Positions 1 through 7,509 of a DNA stretch of 19,709 bases are shown piece by piece; the stretch's first letter is position 1, and every line of letters starts with the position of its first letter. Position numbers and translations under genes: made by a program. Source of the DNA: SMWC01 sp963581225. GTDB lineage: Bacteria; Pseudomonadota; Gammaproteobacteria; Steroidobacterales; Rariloculaceae. A model generated the notes under the pieces. The model was not told the DNA's origin. It did not search any database and saw only the letters and a list, made by a program, of their open reading frames with translations. The stretch is from positions 1-19,709 of the forward strand of contig CAUZMW010000049.1 of NCBI GenBank assembly GCA_963581225.1, written 5' to 3'.

Positions 1-555
1 TCGTGCTCCCAACGCTCGATCCGACGATCCTTTCCTGTCGTGCACTGCGCCTTTAACGGACAGCCGGGACATTTGAACGTGCGGTACACAAGTAGCTTCC
101 TGCCTTTCTCTTCTCGAGAGCGCTTATAGGTGAGCCGCTCCCCCGCAGGGTAGCGGTACTCGTTATGGCACTCAGGCTCGCGCTTATCCGCTTCATCGAG
201 CACCGCCATGTAACGATCAATATGCCCCTGAAGGTTCTTCATCCGTCGCTTGATACTCTTGCGGGTGAAGTTCTTGTCGCGACTGTTCACCGCTTTGAAT
301 TTGCTGCCGTCGATCGCGACGATCACGCCGTTAAGTAGCTTCAGCTCCCGGCACAGCCCCACGAATTCCGTGCACACACGCCGGACGGCCCATCTCACTC
401 GGCTCCGCCCGTTCAAATCCCAGATCCTTTAGATCCAGTCGATTCACGAATGCTTCGATGACCCGGACTGGGTTATCGTCTGCGATGTCTTCGTCGGGGC
501 GTTGGGGGAGTAACGTGGCCTGGAATCGGTTCTCACCTTCAATGAATCGAGTCAT
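1..555 (-). pseudogene. IS1182-type transposase remnant (5' part with internal deletions)
   Basis: Read on the minus strand from an ATG at 555, the N-terminus has the typical IS1182-family transposase opening (MTRFIEGENRFQATLLPQ, then DNPVRVIEAFV and a GRPA motif). After GRPA, near 376-390, the homology jumps straight to EFVGLCRELKLL in another frame. About 80 residues present in normal family members are missing and the frame is shifted. The second frame then carries the family signature AIDGSKFKAVNSRDKNF, but around 160-178 it jumps again, in frame, to EYRYPAGERLTYKRS and a cysteine-rich CPGCPLKAQCTTG segment. That removes most of the DDE catalytic core. The copy therefore cannot be active. 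It continues past the left edge of the window. Family assignment is from memory of conserved motifs; the deletions are seen directly as abrupt motif junctions. Confidence 0.85.
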
Positions 556-600
556 TTCGGATACCGCACCACTTAGACCTTAGGATAATACTAGGTATGC

Positions 601-625
601 TGAGGACTTTTGACGCAGCCTCGGC
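601..625. repeat. Possible terminal inverted-repeat end of the IS1182-like remnant
   Basis: On the minus strand, upstream of the transposase start, the sequence GAGGCTGCGTCAAAAG (about 607-622) resembles the GAGGCTGTGTGAAAA-like tips often seen on IS1182-family elements. It would mark the boundary between the element and the sdh locus. The partner end lies outside the window, so it cannot be verified here. Confidence 0.35.
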
Positions 626-715
626 CGACTGCCGACGCCCGTTAAGAGTTAAGCTTCGATTCTGAGAGGAGAATAATGATGTCGATTCGGGGGATGGCTT
701 GTTGGTCCGTCAAGG

Positions 716-943
716 ATGCGGAATTCGGCGAATTCTGGCAGACTGTCAGGCATGAAAGAATCGCAGCAGCAGCGGGACAGAGTAAGTAATGTGAACGCGC
801 CCGATGGGACTATAAACGATCCGGCGTGCACGCGAGAAGCAGAAGTCAAGGCCACAAAGCCTCGAGAGATCGGCGGCCCCAAGGGTGTCGAGCCGACTCG
901 TTTCGGCGATTGGGAGCGAGCTGGCCGGTGTATCGACTTTTAG
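716..943 (+). CDS. SDHAF4-like succinate dehydrogenase assembly factor (DUF1674 family)
   Basis: This is a 75-residue product. Its C-terminal half is the DUF1674/SDHAF4 signature: a KPREIGGPKG motif, then EPTRFGDWERAGRCIDF at the extreme C-terminus. The N-terminal 40 residues are polar and not conserved. In mitochondria and alphaproteobacteria this family binds flavinylated SdhA and protects it during assembly of complex II. Here the gene lies 67 nt upstream of sdhC in the same direction, which supports that role. The start is uncertain: ATG 716 and ATG 752 both have weak ribosome-binding sites, and the family motif lies downstream of either. The family call is confident; the function in this organism is inferred from family and position. 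Confidence 0.8.
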   Translation: MRNSANSGRLSGMKESQQQRDRVSNVNAPDGTINDPACTREAEVKATKPREIGGPKGVEPTRFGDWERAGRCIDF

Positions 944-1010
944 CAGGAGCGGCACCGGGCTGCGCCCTCTTGCTTCACCCTTGTTAGACCATTAGAAAGG
1001 ACGTCGCACT

Positions 1011-1391
1011 ATGGACAGGGTCGAGCGACCTTTGTCGCCGCATCTGCAGGTCTATCGGCCGCAGATAACGAGCATCTTATCGATTCTGCACAGGCTCACG
1101 GGCCTGGCGCTCTCTGTCGGCGCGCTCGTACTGGCGTACTGGCTCGTGGTACTCGCTACCGGCCCGGTAGCCTATGCTCAGGCCGCTGCAATCCTGTCGA
1201 GCGTTTGGCTTAAGATCTGCTACGCGGGATGGAGTTTCTGTTTTTTCTATCATCTGGCGAATGGTGTTCGGCATCTCTTCTGGGATGTCGGCTGGGGGTT
1301 CGAACCGAGCCAAATTCAGACCAGCGGTTGGTTCGTCCTTGTGGTAGCCAGTATGGCTACCACGGTCTTCTCAGTGTCGGTCATTCTCTAG
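1011..1391 (+). CDS. sdhC: Succinate dehydrogenase cytochrome b556 subunit SdhC
   Basis: The 126-residue inner-membrane anchor carries quinone and haem b in complex II (succinate:quinone oxidoreductase). It opens with RPLSPHLQVYRPQITSIL, the form found in mitochondrial, alphaproteobacterial and some gammaproteobacterial enzymes. The SILHRLTG motif supplies the expected quinone-site Ser (about 24) and Arg (about 28). The FYHLANGVRHLFWD motif contains the axial haem histidine (about His81). Three transmembrane segments are visible at about 25-50, 62-85 and 104-125. An AAGGA-like ribosome-binding site lies 8-9 nt upstream of ATG 1011. The stop is 10 nt before sdhD. Confidence 0.95.
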   Translation: MDRVERPLSPHLQVYRPQITSILSILHRLTGLALSVGALVLAYWLVVLATGPVAYAQAAAILSSVWLKICYAGWSFCFFYHLANGVRHLFWDVGWGFEPSQIQTSGWFVLVVASMATTVFSVSVIL

Positions 1392-1401
1392 AGGAGTATT
1401 C

Positions 1402-1788
1402 GTGAGTCTCGTTACACCGCTCAATCGAGTTCTCGGGCTTGGTTCCGCCAAGGATGGCATAGAGCATTGGTGGGCCCAACGGCTGTCCGCCATCGCGCTC
1501 ACAATGTTGGGTCTCTGGCTGGTTTTTGCCTTCATTGGTCTGGCGGATCTTCGCTATGACACCGTCGTGAATTGGCTGCAGGCGCCGTCCTCCAGCATTC
1601 TCATGATTCTCACGCTGCTGACTTTGGGCTACCACTCTCAGCTCGGCGTGCAAATTGTTATCGAAGACTACGTGCACGCCTCGGGTTTGAAGGTGTCGGC
1701 GCTGATCCTGACGACATTTGTGCACTTCGGCATCGTCGTAGCGGGCGTATTCGCGGTCCTCAAGGTCGCGCTTGGAGCGACAGGATGA
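1402..1788 (+). CDS. sdhD: Succinate dehydrogenase membrane anchor subunit SdhD
   Basis: This 128-residue hydrophobic protein is the second membrane anchor of complex II. Three transmembrane helices are visible at about 26-50, 63-86 and 98-122. The family motif YHSQLGVQIVIEDYVH at about 77-92 includes the histidine expected near haem b. The start is GTG 1402, with a clear GAGGAG ribosome-binding site at 1391-1396. The stop codon overlaps the sdhA start (ATGA at 1785-1788), implying translational coupling. The N-terminal segment PLNRVLGLGSAKDGIEHWW is typical of this subunit in proteobacteria. Confidence 0.93.
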   Translation: MSLVTPLNRVLGLGSAKDGIEHWWAQRLSAIALTMLGLWLVFAFIGLADLRYDTVVNWLQAPSSSILMILTLLTLGYHSQLGVQIVIEDYVHASGLKVSALILTTFVHFGIVVAGVFAVLKVALGATG

Positions 1789-3572
1789 GTACCGATTATG
1801 AATTTATCGAACACAGCTACGACGTCGTCGTTGTAGGCGCCGGTGGCGCCGGTTTGAGAGCCACGCTCGGCCTCGCTGAGAAGGGCCTGCCTACGGCCTG
1901 TATTACGAAGGTATTTCCGACTCGCAGCCACACCGTCGCCGCGCAGGGAGGTATCAGCGCCGCGCTTGGGAACATGGGCGAAGATGACTGGCGCTGGCAT
2001 ATGTACGATACCGTCAAGGGATCGGACTGGCTCGGCGACCAGGACGCGATCGCCTACATGTGCAAAGAGGCGCCCGCGTCGGTGCTGGAACTCGAGCACT
2101 ATGGAGTGCCGTTCTCGCGCACGGACGACGGGCGGATCTATCAGCGCCCGTTCGGCGGAATGACCACTCGATATGGCGAGGGAACCGCGCAGCGAACCTG
2201 TGCCGCAGCGGATCGTACCGGTCATGCAATGCTGCATACGCTCTACCAGCAGTCGCTAAAACACGATGCGGAGTTCTATATCGAGTATTTCGCTATCGAT
2301 CTCATCATGGAGGACGATGAGTGCCGAGGTGTCGTTGCGCTGGATCTGGCTGACGGTCGTTTGCACCGTTTCCGCTGTCAGTCAGTGATTCTTGCGACCG
2401 GTGGTTACGGCCGCGCTTACTTTTCCTGCACGTCGGCGCATATTTGCACCGGCGACGGAAATGCAATGGTGCTGCGAGCCGGATTGCCACTGCAGGATCT
2501 CGAGTTCGTGCAGTTTCATCCGACCGGAATCTACGGTCCCGGCATGCTGATTACCGAAGGCGTCCGCGGCGAGGGAGGTTATCTGACGAATTCGGACGGC
2601 GAACGCTTCATGGAGCGTTACGCCCCGAATGCGAAGGATCTAGCATCCCGCGACGTCGTCAGCCGATCGATCACGATAGAGATCCGCGAAGGCCGTGGGG
2701 TCGGTGCGGAGAAGGATCATGTCCACCTGCATCTGGAGCACTTGGGTACCGACGTCATCGAGGAGCGGTTACCAGGAATCGCCGAGACGACCCGAATATT
2801 CGCCGGGGTCGATGTCACCAAGGATCCGATACCGGTCTTGCCGACGGTTCACTACAACATGGGGGGAGTCCCAACTAACTATCACGGCGAGGTCGTCTCG
2901 ACGAACGCCGCCGGCGAGGAGCAGATCGTTCCGGGCCTGATGGCCGTCGGAGAAGCAGGTTGTGTCTCCGTGCATGGAGCTAACCGGCTTGGCTCTAACT
3001 CATTGATTGATCTAGTGGTATTTGGCAGAGCAGCCGCTCTCCGCTGCGCTGAGATCATCACGCCGGGTAGCGGGGGTCGGCCGCTGGCGAAAGGCGCGGG
3101 CGATGAAGCGGTCGCGCGTCTCGATCGGCTTAGGAATGCCCGCGGATCTTCGACGACGGCGCAGATACGCTTGGCGATGCAGCGGACGATGCAGAATCAT
3201 GCGGCGGTGTTCCGTACCGGCGAGTCCCTCCAAGAGGGCATCGACGCGTTGGAGTCCATTTTTGCTTCGTTCGCTGACGTATCGGTCGCGGACCGCTCGC
3301 TGATCTGGAACACAGACCTGATTGAAACCATGGAGCTCGAGAATTTGCTGCTCCAAGCGATGGGAACGATCAAATCTGCCGCTTATCGTACTGAAAGCCG
3401 CGGCGCGCAGGCACGTGAAGACTACCCGGACCGCGACGACGCCAACTGGCTCAAACATACATTGGTCTGGGTCGGAGCCGATGGGGGCGTACGTTTCGGT
3501 GATCGGGCCGTGCAAATGGATACAAAGACGGAGGAAATCGATACGATTCCTCTAAAGGCGCGGACGTACTAG
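1785..3572 (+). CDS. sdhA: Succinate dehydrogenase flavoprotein subunit SdhA
   Basis: This 595-residue catalytic subunit oxidises succinate to fumarate using covalently bound FAD, at the cytoplasmic face of the membrane. The N-terminal FAD-binding motif is VVVGAGGAGLRA at about 15-26. The His that attaches FAD lies in TRSHTVAAQGG (about His49). Further conserved blocks are QFHPTGIYGPG, TEGVRGEGGYL, the active-site region VHYNMGGVPTNY, and GEAGCVSVHGANRLGSNSL. The true start is ATG 1785, overlapping the sdhD stop; the open frame extends further upstream but only as a shadow of sdhD. Length is normal for the family. Maturation should depend on SdhE (4452-4697) and perhaps the SDHAF4-like protein (716-943). 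Confidence 0.97.
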   Translation: MSTDYEFIEHSYDVVVVGAGGAGLRATLGLAEKGLPTACITKVFPTRSHTVAAQGGISAALGNMGEDDWRWHMYDTVKGSDWLGDQDAIAYMCKEAPASVLELEHYGVPFSRTDDGRIYQRPFGGMTTRYGEGTAQRTCAAADRTGHAMLHTLYQQSLKHDAEFYIEYFAIDLIMEDDECRGVVALDLADGRLHRFRCQSVILATGGYGRAYFSCTSAHICTGDGNAMVLRAGLPLQDLEFVQFHPTGIYGPGMLITEGVRGEGGYLTNSDGERFMERYAPNAKDLASRDVVSRSITIEIREGRGVGAEKDHVHLHLEHLGTDVIEERLPGIAETTRIFAGVDVTKDPIPVLPTVHYNMGGVPTNYHGEVVSTNAAGEEQIVPGLMAVGEAGCVSVHGANRLGSNSLIDLVVFGRAAALRCAEIITPGSGGRPLAKGAGDEAVARLDRLRNARGSSTTAQIRLAMQRTMQNHAAVFRTGESLQEGIDALESIFASFADVSVADRSLIWNTDLIETMELENLLLQAMGTIKSAAYRTESRGAQAREDYPDRDDANWLKHTLVWVGADGGVRFGDRAVQMDTKTEEIDTIPLKARTY

Positions 3573-3636
3573 TGCGCAGCTCGCATATCGATCTAATCGG
3601 TAGTCACGGCAAGAGAGTAAGGGTAAAAGATTAAGC

Positions 3637-4419
3637 ATGGCTAAGTTCAGTCTTCCAGCTAACTCACGGGTAAAGCCTGGTCGGTCCTATTCTGCTGCCG
3701 AAGGCGCCAGCAACAACCGTGAGTTCCGCGTCTACCGCTACGATCCTACGTCGGGCGAAAACCCGAAGCTCGATACCTATCAGGTTGATATGGATCACTG
3801 CGGTCCGATGGTTCTGGATGCGCTCATCAAGATTAAGAACGAGGTCGATCCGACGCTCACGTTTCGGCGGTCCTGTAGAGAGGGGATTTGCGGGTCCTGT
3901 GCGATGAACATCGACGGCACTAACTCACTTGCGTGTCTGAAGATCATCGACGACGTAAAAGGGCCGGTCAAGATCTATCCTCTGCCGCATCTGCCGGTTG
4001 TGAGGGATCTCGTCCCCGATCTGACGAATTTCTACGCCCAGTACGCGTCCGTGAAGCCGTGGCTCGAAGCTCGAACGCCGCCGCCGCCGGATCGAGAGCG
4101 ACTGCAATCCAAGGAAGACCAGGAGAAAATCGACGAGCCGTCGGCCTGTATTCTCTGTGCGTGTTGTTCAACGGCCTGCCCGAGCTACTGGTGGAACTCA
4201 GATCGGTTCCTGGGTCCAGCGGCACTGCTGCAAGCGTACCGCTGGATCGTTGACAGCAGGGATGAAGCGACCGGCGAACGTCTGGATGCGCTGGAAGATC
4301 CGTTTAGACTCTATCGATGTCATACCATTTTGAATTGCGCGAGCGCTTGCCCCAAGGATCTTAATCCCGGCCGAGCGATCGCCAAAATCAAGAAACTGAT
4401 GGCTGAGCGGCGTCACTAG
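3637..4419 (+). CDS. sdhB: Succinate dehydrogenase iron-sulfur subunit SdhB
   Basis: This 260-residue electron-transfer subunit links SdhA to the quinone site. Cysteines for the 2Fe-2S cluster are in SCREGICGSCAMNIDG (Cys80, 85, 88) plus Cys100. The 4Fe-4S and 3Fe-4S ligands are in CILCACCSTACPSYWWN (Cys171, 174, 177, 181) and CHTILNCASACPKDLNP (Cys228, 234, 238), so the full set is present. The protein has a mitochondrial-type opening, REFRVYRYDP. It sits 64 nt after sdhA; that gap shows no obvious terminator. The ribosome-binding site before ATG 3637 is a modest purine-rich stretch. Confidence 0.97.
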   Translation: MAKFSLPANSRVKPGRSYSAAEGASNNREFRVYRYDPTSGENPKLDTYQVDMDHCGPMVLDALIKIKNEVDPTLTFRRSCREGICGSCAMNIDGTNSLACLKIIDDVKGPVKIYPLPHLPVVRDLVPDLTNFYAQYASVKPWLEARTPPPPDRERLQSKEDQEKIDEPSACILCACCSTACPSYWWNSDRFLGPAALLQAYRWIVDSRDEATGERLDALEDPFRLYRCHTILNCASACPKDLNPGRAIAKIKKLMAERRH

Positions 4420-4451
4420 TGTCCTGTCCCACAGCGAGCTAGCAGGGAAAC

Positions 4452-4697
4452 ATGTCCGACGATACCGCCAGACTACGGTGGCGCTGCCGTCGAGGAATGC
4501 GAGAGCTGGACGCCATACTGGCGAACTTCCTACGCTCATCGTACGCGTCGTTATCGGCAGACGATAAGACTCGGTTTAGCGCACTTCTAGAGCTTCCGGA
4601 CCCAGAGCTGCACGCTTATCTTCTCGGCAGGTATGACGCTACCGACCCGAGCCTCGAGAACCTCCTCGGCCGAATCAGAACGAACTTTCACCGTTAG
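4452..4697 (+). CDS. sdhE: FAD assembly factor SdhE (YgfY/CptB family)
   Basis: The 81-residue product matches the small helical SdhE/YgfY/Sdh5 family, which promotes covalent attachment of FAD to SdhA. The key RGxxE motif is present as RRGMRELD (Arg14, Gly15, Glu18). It is followed by the usual leucine-rich helices and an ELPDPELHAYLLGR segment typical of the family. It lies 32 nt downstream of sdhB in the same direction, consistent with co-expression with its substrate. In many gammaproteobacteria it is paired with ygfX (cptA), and a damaged homologue of that gene follows directly here. Confidence 0.93.
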   Translation: MSDDTARLRWRCRRGMRELDAILANFLRSSYASLSADDKTRFSALLELPDPELHAYLLGRYDATDPSLENLLGRIRTNFHR

Positions 4698-5083
4698 GCC
4701 GCGGGTCTCGCTGCTGCTTGCCTGGTGGTGGCGGGCGTTACACGTTGTTGGCGCCGCAGGCATCATCGGTCTGCCCGTATCGTGGCTGATCCGGTGCCCG
4801 CTTCTGGCCGCACTGGTTGTCCACTGGTGGCGGCAGCTTCCCGAGACCCCGCCCGTACTGATTTGCCTTCCGAACGGAACCTGGGCCGCACCCGGACTTG
4901 GCCGTACAGCGGGTACGGCTGACCTCTGGATCGATGGTGGCGACATGGTGGGTTCGTCTGGTGTTGCGCGATGGCCGCGGACGGCTGCCGGTTTTGCTAC
5001 TCCGCGATCAGCTCTGAGCTGATATTTGGCGCGCTTTGCAGGCGTTTCTTCGCCGGCCGCAGAACGCGCCGACCGACGTCTGA
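4633..5083 (+). pseudogene. ygfX: YgfX/CptA-like membrane protein, frameshifted and with an internal stop
   Basis: Frame 1 from ATG 4633, overlapping the end of sdhE, gives a basic N-terminus (VRPRVSLLLAW) and two adjacent membrane segments. These end in HWWRQLPETPPVLICLPNGTW, the layout of YgfX (CptA). After about 4890-4910 the homology moves to the +1 frame, reading VRLTSGSMVATWWVRLVLRDG and then LPVLLLRDQL. A TGA at 5015-5017 interrupts it, and beyond the stop the same frame continues with ADIWRALQAFLRRPQ up to a TGA at 5081-5083. These pieces align in order with the C-terminal half of E. coli YgfX as I remember it. Translated literally, frame 1 ends at 5022 with an unrelated tail. I read it as a pseudogene; a sequencing error at either site is possible. 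Confidence 0.65.
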
Positions 5084-5139
5084 GAGGCGCGAGGAGGCCC
5101 TATAGACCCCCTTTGGGCCACTCTCCGCGCCGGCGAGGC

Positions 5140-5148
5140 TGTTAGAAT
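5140..5148 (+). promoter_or_regulatory. Candidate extended -10 promoter upstream of rpoE
   Basis: TG-T-TAGAAT at 5140-5148 matches an extended -10 element, one mismatch from TATAAT, about 80 nt before the rpoE start. No convincing -35 box lies at 16-18 nt spacing, which is tolerated for extended -10 promoters. The surrounding 5084-5227 gap between the ygfX remnant and rpoE holds no other gene that I can see. Confidence 0.4.
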
Positions 5149-5227
5149 GGCGTTTAAATTGAATTCGGTCACAAAATGCCGCTAAGGGCGTTCTACTGTC
5201 CCGAATTCACAGAACTTTTGGTGTGAT

Positions 5228-5848
5228 ATGGGGTCTACCGAGAAGCACAAGGCTGTATCCGCAGCACCACGCGCGCCAAGCGACCGCGCCGCGGATTATG
5301 CGCTGATAAAGCGGGTGCAGCAGGGTGATAGGTCGGCGTTCGACCTATTGGTAATCAAGTATCAGCATAAGATTATTAAGCTGATTATGAGATATGTCAG
5401 AGATCCGTCCGAAGCGCTCGATGTGGCTCAGGAGGCCTTTCTGAAGGCCTACCGGGCAGCGCCGTCGTTTCGCGGGGACAGCGCGTTTTATACCTGGCTT
5501 TATCGGATAGCGATTAACACGGCGAAGAATCACCTGGTGGCCGCGGGACGAAGGCCTGCATACTATGATCTGGATCTTCAGGATCCTGAGCAGTATGAAG
5601 TCTTTGCGAAGCTGAAAGACCTTGATACGCCGGAGGGGCTTACGCTATCGGAAGAGCTTCGCCAAACCGTCAATAAGGCGATTTGCGACTTGCCTGAGGA
5701 CCTGCGAACAGCCATCCTTTTACGCGAGATAGAGGGAATGAGTTATGAGCAGATCGCTCAGACCATGGAGTGTCCGGTGGGTACAGTCCGTTCACGAATT
5801 TTTCGCGCACGCGAAGCAATCGATAAACGTATCAGTCCATTACTGTAG
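5228..5848 (+). CDS. rpoE: RNA polymerase sigma-E (extracytoplasmic stress) factor
   Basis: This 206-residue ECF sigma factor is of the RpoE/AlgU type, which directs transcription of envelope-stress genes. Region 2 lies at about 30-105, with DLLVIKYQHKIIKLI and YVRDPSEALDVAQEAFLKAY, then SFRGDSAFYTWLYRIAINTAKN. Region 4 lies at about 150-198, with the helix-turn-helix GMSYEQIAQTMECPVGTVRSR. The N-terminus has about 20 extra residues compared with E. coli RpoE. No alternative in-frame start codon gives a shorter complete protein, so ATG 5228 is kept despite a weak ribosome-binding site. The downstream genes rseA, rseB and rseC are its regulators, which confirms the identity over other ECF factors. 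Confidence 0.95.
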   Translation: MGSTEKHKAVSAAPRAPSDRAADYALIKRVQQGDRSAFDLLVIKYQHKIIKLIMRYVRDPSEALDVAQEAFLKAYRAAPSFRGDSAFYTWLYRIAINTAKNHLVAAGRRPAYYDLDLQDPEQYEVFAKLKDLDTPEGLTLSEELRQTVNKAICDLPEDLRTAILLREIEGMSYEQIAQTMECPVGTVRSRIFRAREAIDKRISPLL

Positions 5849-5862
5849 GCAGAGATTTTGAG

Positions 5863-6483
5863 ATGACAGGAAAGATCCAGGATCAGATTTCGGCTTTTAA
5901 CGACGATGAACTCTCCCCGGACGAGTGCGAGTTCCTCGTGCGACGGTTGGAGCGCGATCCTGAGTCCCGTGAGAAGGTGCTGCGCTACGCTGTGATCGGA
6001 GCAGCGTTACGCGGCGAATTACTCGGCCCTGACCCGGATGTTCTGCGCAATCGGCTGCGACAAGCCCTGGACGGTGTAAGCCTGGTTCCAAGACGGACGA
6101 TCGACTCGCCCGGTTTGGCGGCGCGAATGATCCGACCCGCGCTCGGGGCGGGTATCGCAGCGAGTGTCGCTGCTCTAGGACTACTGGCGCTCAATAATCT
6201 CGCGTCGATCGAACTGCGCGGTGGCGCACCGCTCGTGGCCTCTCAGCAGATCGCGGCCGGCGACCGCATCACTGAGGCTCCGAGTTATGTGGTCCCCCAG
6301 GAGTCGGCCGTTATTCTCGGCGTCGCTGAACCGCTCATCCAGCAGCCGATTCTCCTGACTAACTATCTTGTGCGACATGGTGAGTACGCGTTCGGTATCG
6401 GGCGCACATCTATCCACTCGAGCGTCGTCAGTGGCCAGGATACCTGGCGTGTGACCGACGACCAGGCCCCGGTCGAGGAGTAG
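5863..6483 (+). CDS. rseA: Anti-sigma-E factor RseA (MucA-like)
   Basis: This 206-residue single-pass inner-membrane protein holds sigma-E inactive until regulated proteolysis. The cytoplasmic N-terminal domain opens with QDQISAFNDDELSPDECEFLVRRL and contains RYAVIGAALRGE, both typical of RseA/MucA. One transmembrane segment is visible at about 91-113 (RPALGAGIAASVAALGLLAL). The periplasmic tail is about 90 residues and poorly conserved. The gene lies 14 nt after rpoE and just before rseB, so co-transcription is likely. Confidence 0.9.
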   Translation: MTGKIQDQISAFNDDELSPDECEFLVRRLERDPESREKVLRYAVIGAALRGELLGPDPDVLRNRLRQALDGVSLVPRRTIDSPGLAARMIRPALGAGIAASVAALGLLALNNLASIELRGGAPLVASQQIAAGDRITEAPSYVVPQESAVILGVAEPLIQQPILLTNYLVRHGEYAFGIGRTSIHSSVVSGQDTWRVTDDQAPVEE

Positions 6484-6486
6484 GCC

Positions 6487-7449
6487 GTGTCTCGTCGCAT
6501 AGTGATTGTCCTGGTGGCCTGGCTCGCAGTCGGTGTAACTTCGCAGCCGGTTGTTGCCCAGGAAGCGCAGGCCTGGCTGGCACGTATGAGTCATGCTGTC
6601 GAGGAATTAACCTACCAGGGGACCTTTCTGCATATGCAGGGAGGTGACGCGGAGACGCTCCAGATCACCCATCTAAACGATGATGGGCGCGTTAGCGAAC
6701 GAATTCTCGCATTGGACGGTGTCGCGCGCGAGATTATTCGTTACGAGGACGAGGTGCAGTGCATTCTGCCGGATCGTCAGATAGTGCTGTTGGAAGAGCG
6801 TCGGGATGTGAGCCCGCTGGTGTCGGCACTACCAAGCTATTCGGACGAGTTACTTCGTCATTATGACTTTGCTCTCCTTGGGGAGGCCCGAGTCGTCGAG
6901 CGTCAAACCCAGATCGTCAGTATCAAACCCAAAGACGGCTTTCGCTACGGCTATATGCTCTGGCTGGACCAGGAGACGGCGATGCCGCTGAAGTCGCAGC
7001 TTGTGGACGAACAGGGAACCGTCCTTGAGCAGATCTTATTTGCGCAGCTTGAGATATCCGACTCTATTCCGCGTTCCGAGCTGGAGCCGACGATTAACAC
7101 CGATGGCTTCACGTTGCTCCGCCCGCGTGCAGCGGAGGAGCAGACGGACGAAACTCTTCGCCTGCGGGCGGCGCGCGTTCCCGAAGGCTTCCAGCTTTCG
7201 GCAACGACTCATCGCCCGATCGCCGGGTCTGACTATCCGGTCGAACACTTAGTCTATTCAGACGGCCTCGCTACGGTCTCGGTCTTTATCGAGGATCCCA
7301 AGAGCGAGCCTGAGGTTGCGGCGGGCCATTCCCGGGTCGGCAGCGCAAACGCCTTCTCACTGACGGTCAGTGGTCGCCAGGTGACTGCGGTAGGCGAGGT
7401 GCCGAGGCGGACTGTGGAGACGATCGCAACGTCTCTAAGGGCCCAGTAA
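6487..7449 (+). CDS. rseB: Sigma-E regulatory protein RseB (MucB family)
   Basis: The 320-residue periplasmic protein has a signal peptide at about 1-25 (MSRRIVIVLVAWLAVGVTSQ, then PVVAQ). It is followed by WLARMSHAVEELTYQGTFLHMQGGDAETLQITH, the RseB/MucB N-terminal lipoprotein-like domain. The C-terminal domain ends in a region with VEHLVYSDGLATVSVFIE, also characteristic. In the family, RseB binds the periplasmic tail of RseA and shields it from DegS until it senses lipopolysaccharide intermediates. The start is GTG 6487, with GAGGAG just upstream inside the rseA end. Spacing to rseA is 3 nt. No degP/mucD homologue follows, unlike Pseudomonas. Confidence 0.92.
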   Translation: MSRRIVIVLVAWLAVGVTSQPVVAQEAQAWLARMSHAVEELTYQGTFLHMQGGDAETLQITHLNDDGRVSERILALDGVAREIIRYEDEVQCILPDRQIVLLEERRDVSPLVSALPSYSDELLRHYDFALLGEARVVERQTQIVSIKPKDGFRYGYMLWLDQETAMPLKSQLVDEQGTVLEQILFAQLEISDSIPRSELEPTINTDGFTLLRPRAAEEQTDETLRLRAARVPEGFQLSATTHRPIAGSDYPVEHLVYSDGLATVSVFIEDPKSEPEVAAGHSRVGSANAFSLTVSGRQVTAVGEVPRRTVETIATSLRAQ

Positions 7450-7509
7450 TCGACCACTGCGTCAACCGAATGTTCACAATCGTCATGTGTCATGAGTTCT
7501 GAGGAATGC

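Noticed and set aside
573..601. TTAGAC-17-TATGCT as a promoter for the sdh locus
   Set aside because: Spacing is right, but the -35 matches TTGACA at only two positions and it lies inside the IS remnant end.
1572..1784. Upstream 71-codon extension of sdhA
   Set aside because: It overlaps sdhD in another frame; the conserved SdhA N-terminus begins at ATG 1785, overlapping the sdhD stop.
5095..5119. GGCCC...GGGCC as a terminator after the ygfX remnant
   Set aside because: The stem is only five pairs with a long loop and no T-run follows.
5212..5238. GAACTT-16-TCTAC resembling a sigma-E autoregulatory promoter
   Set aside because: The -10 part would lie inside the rpoE coding region with the transcript start after the ATG, and no downstream start codon would give a complete sigma factor.
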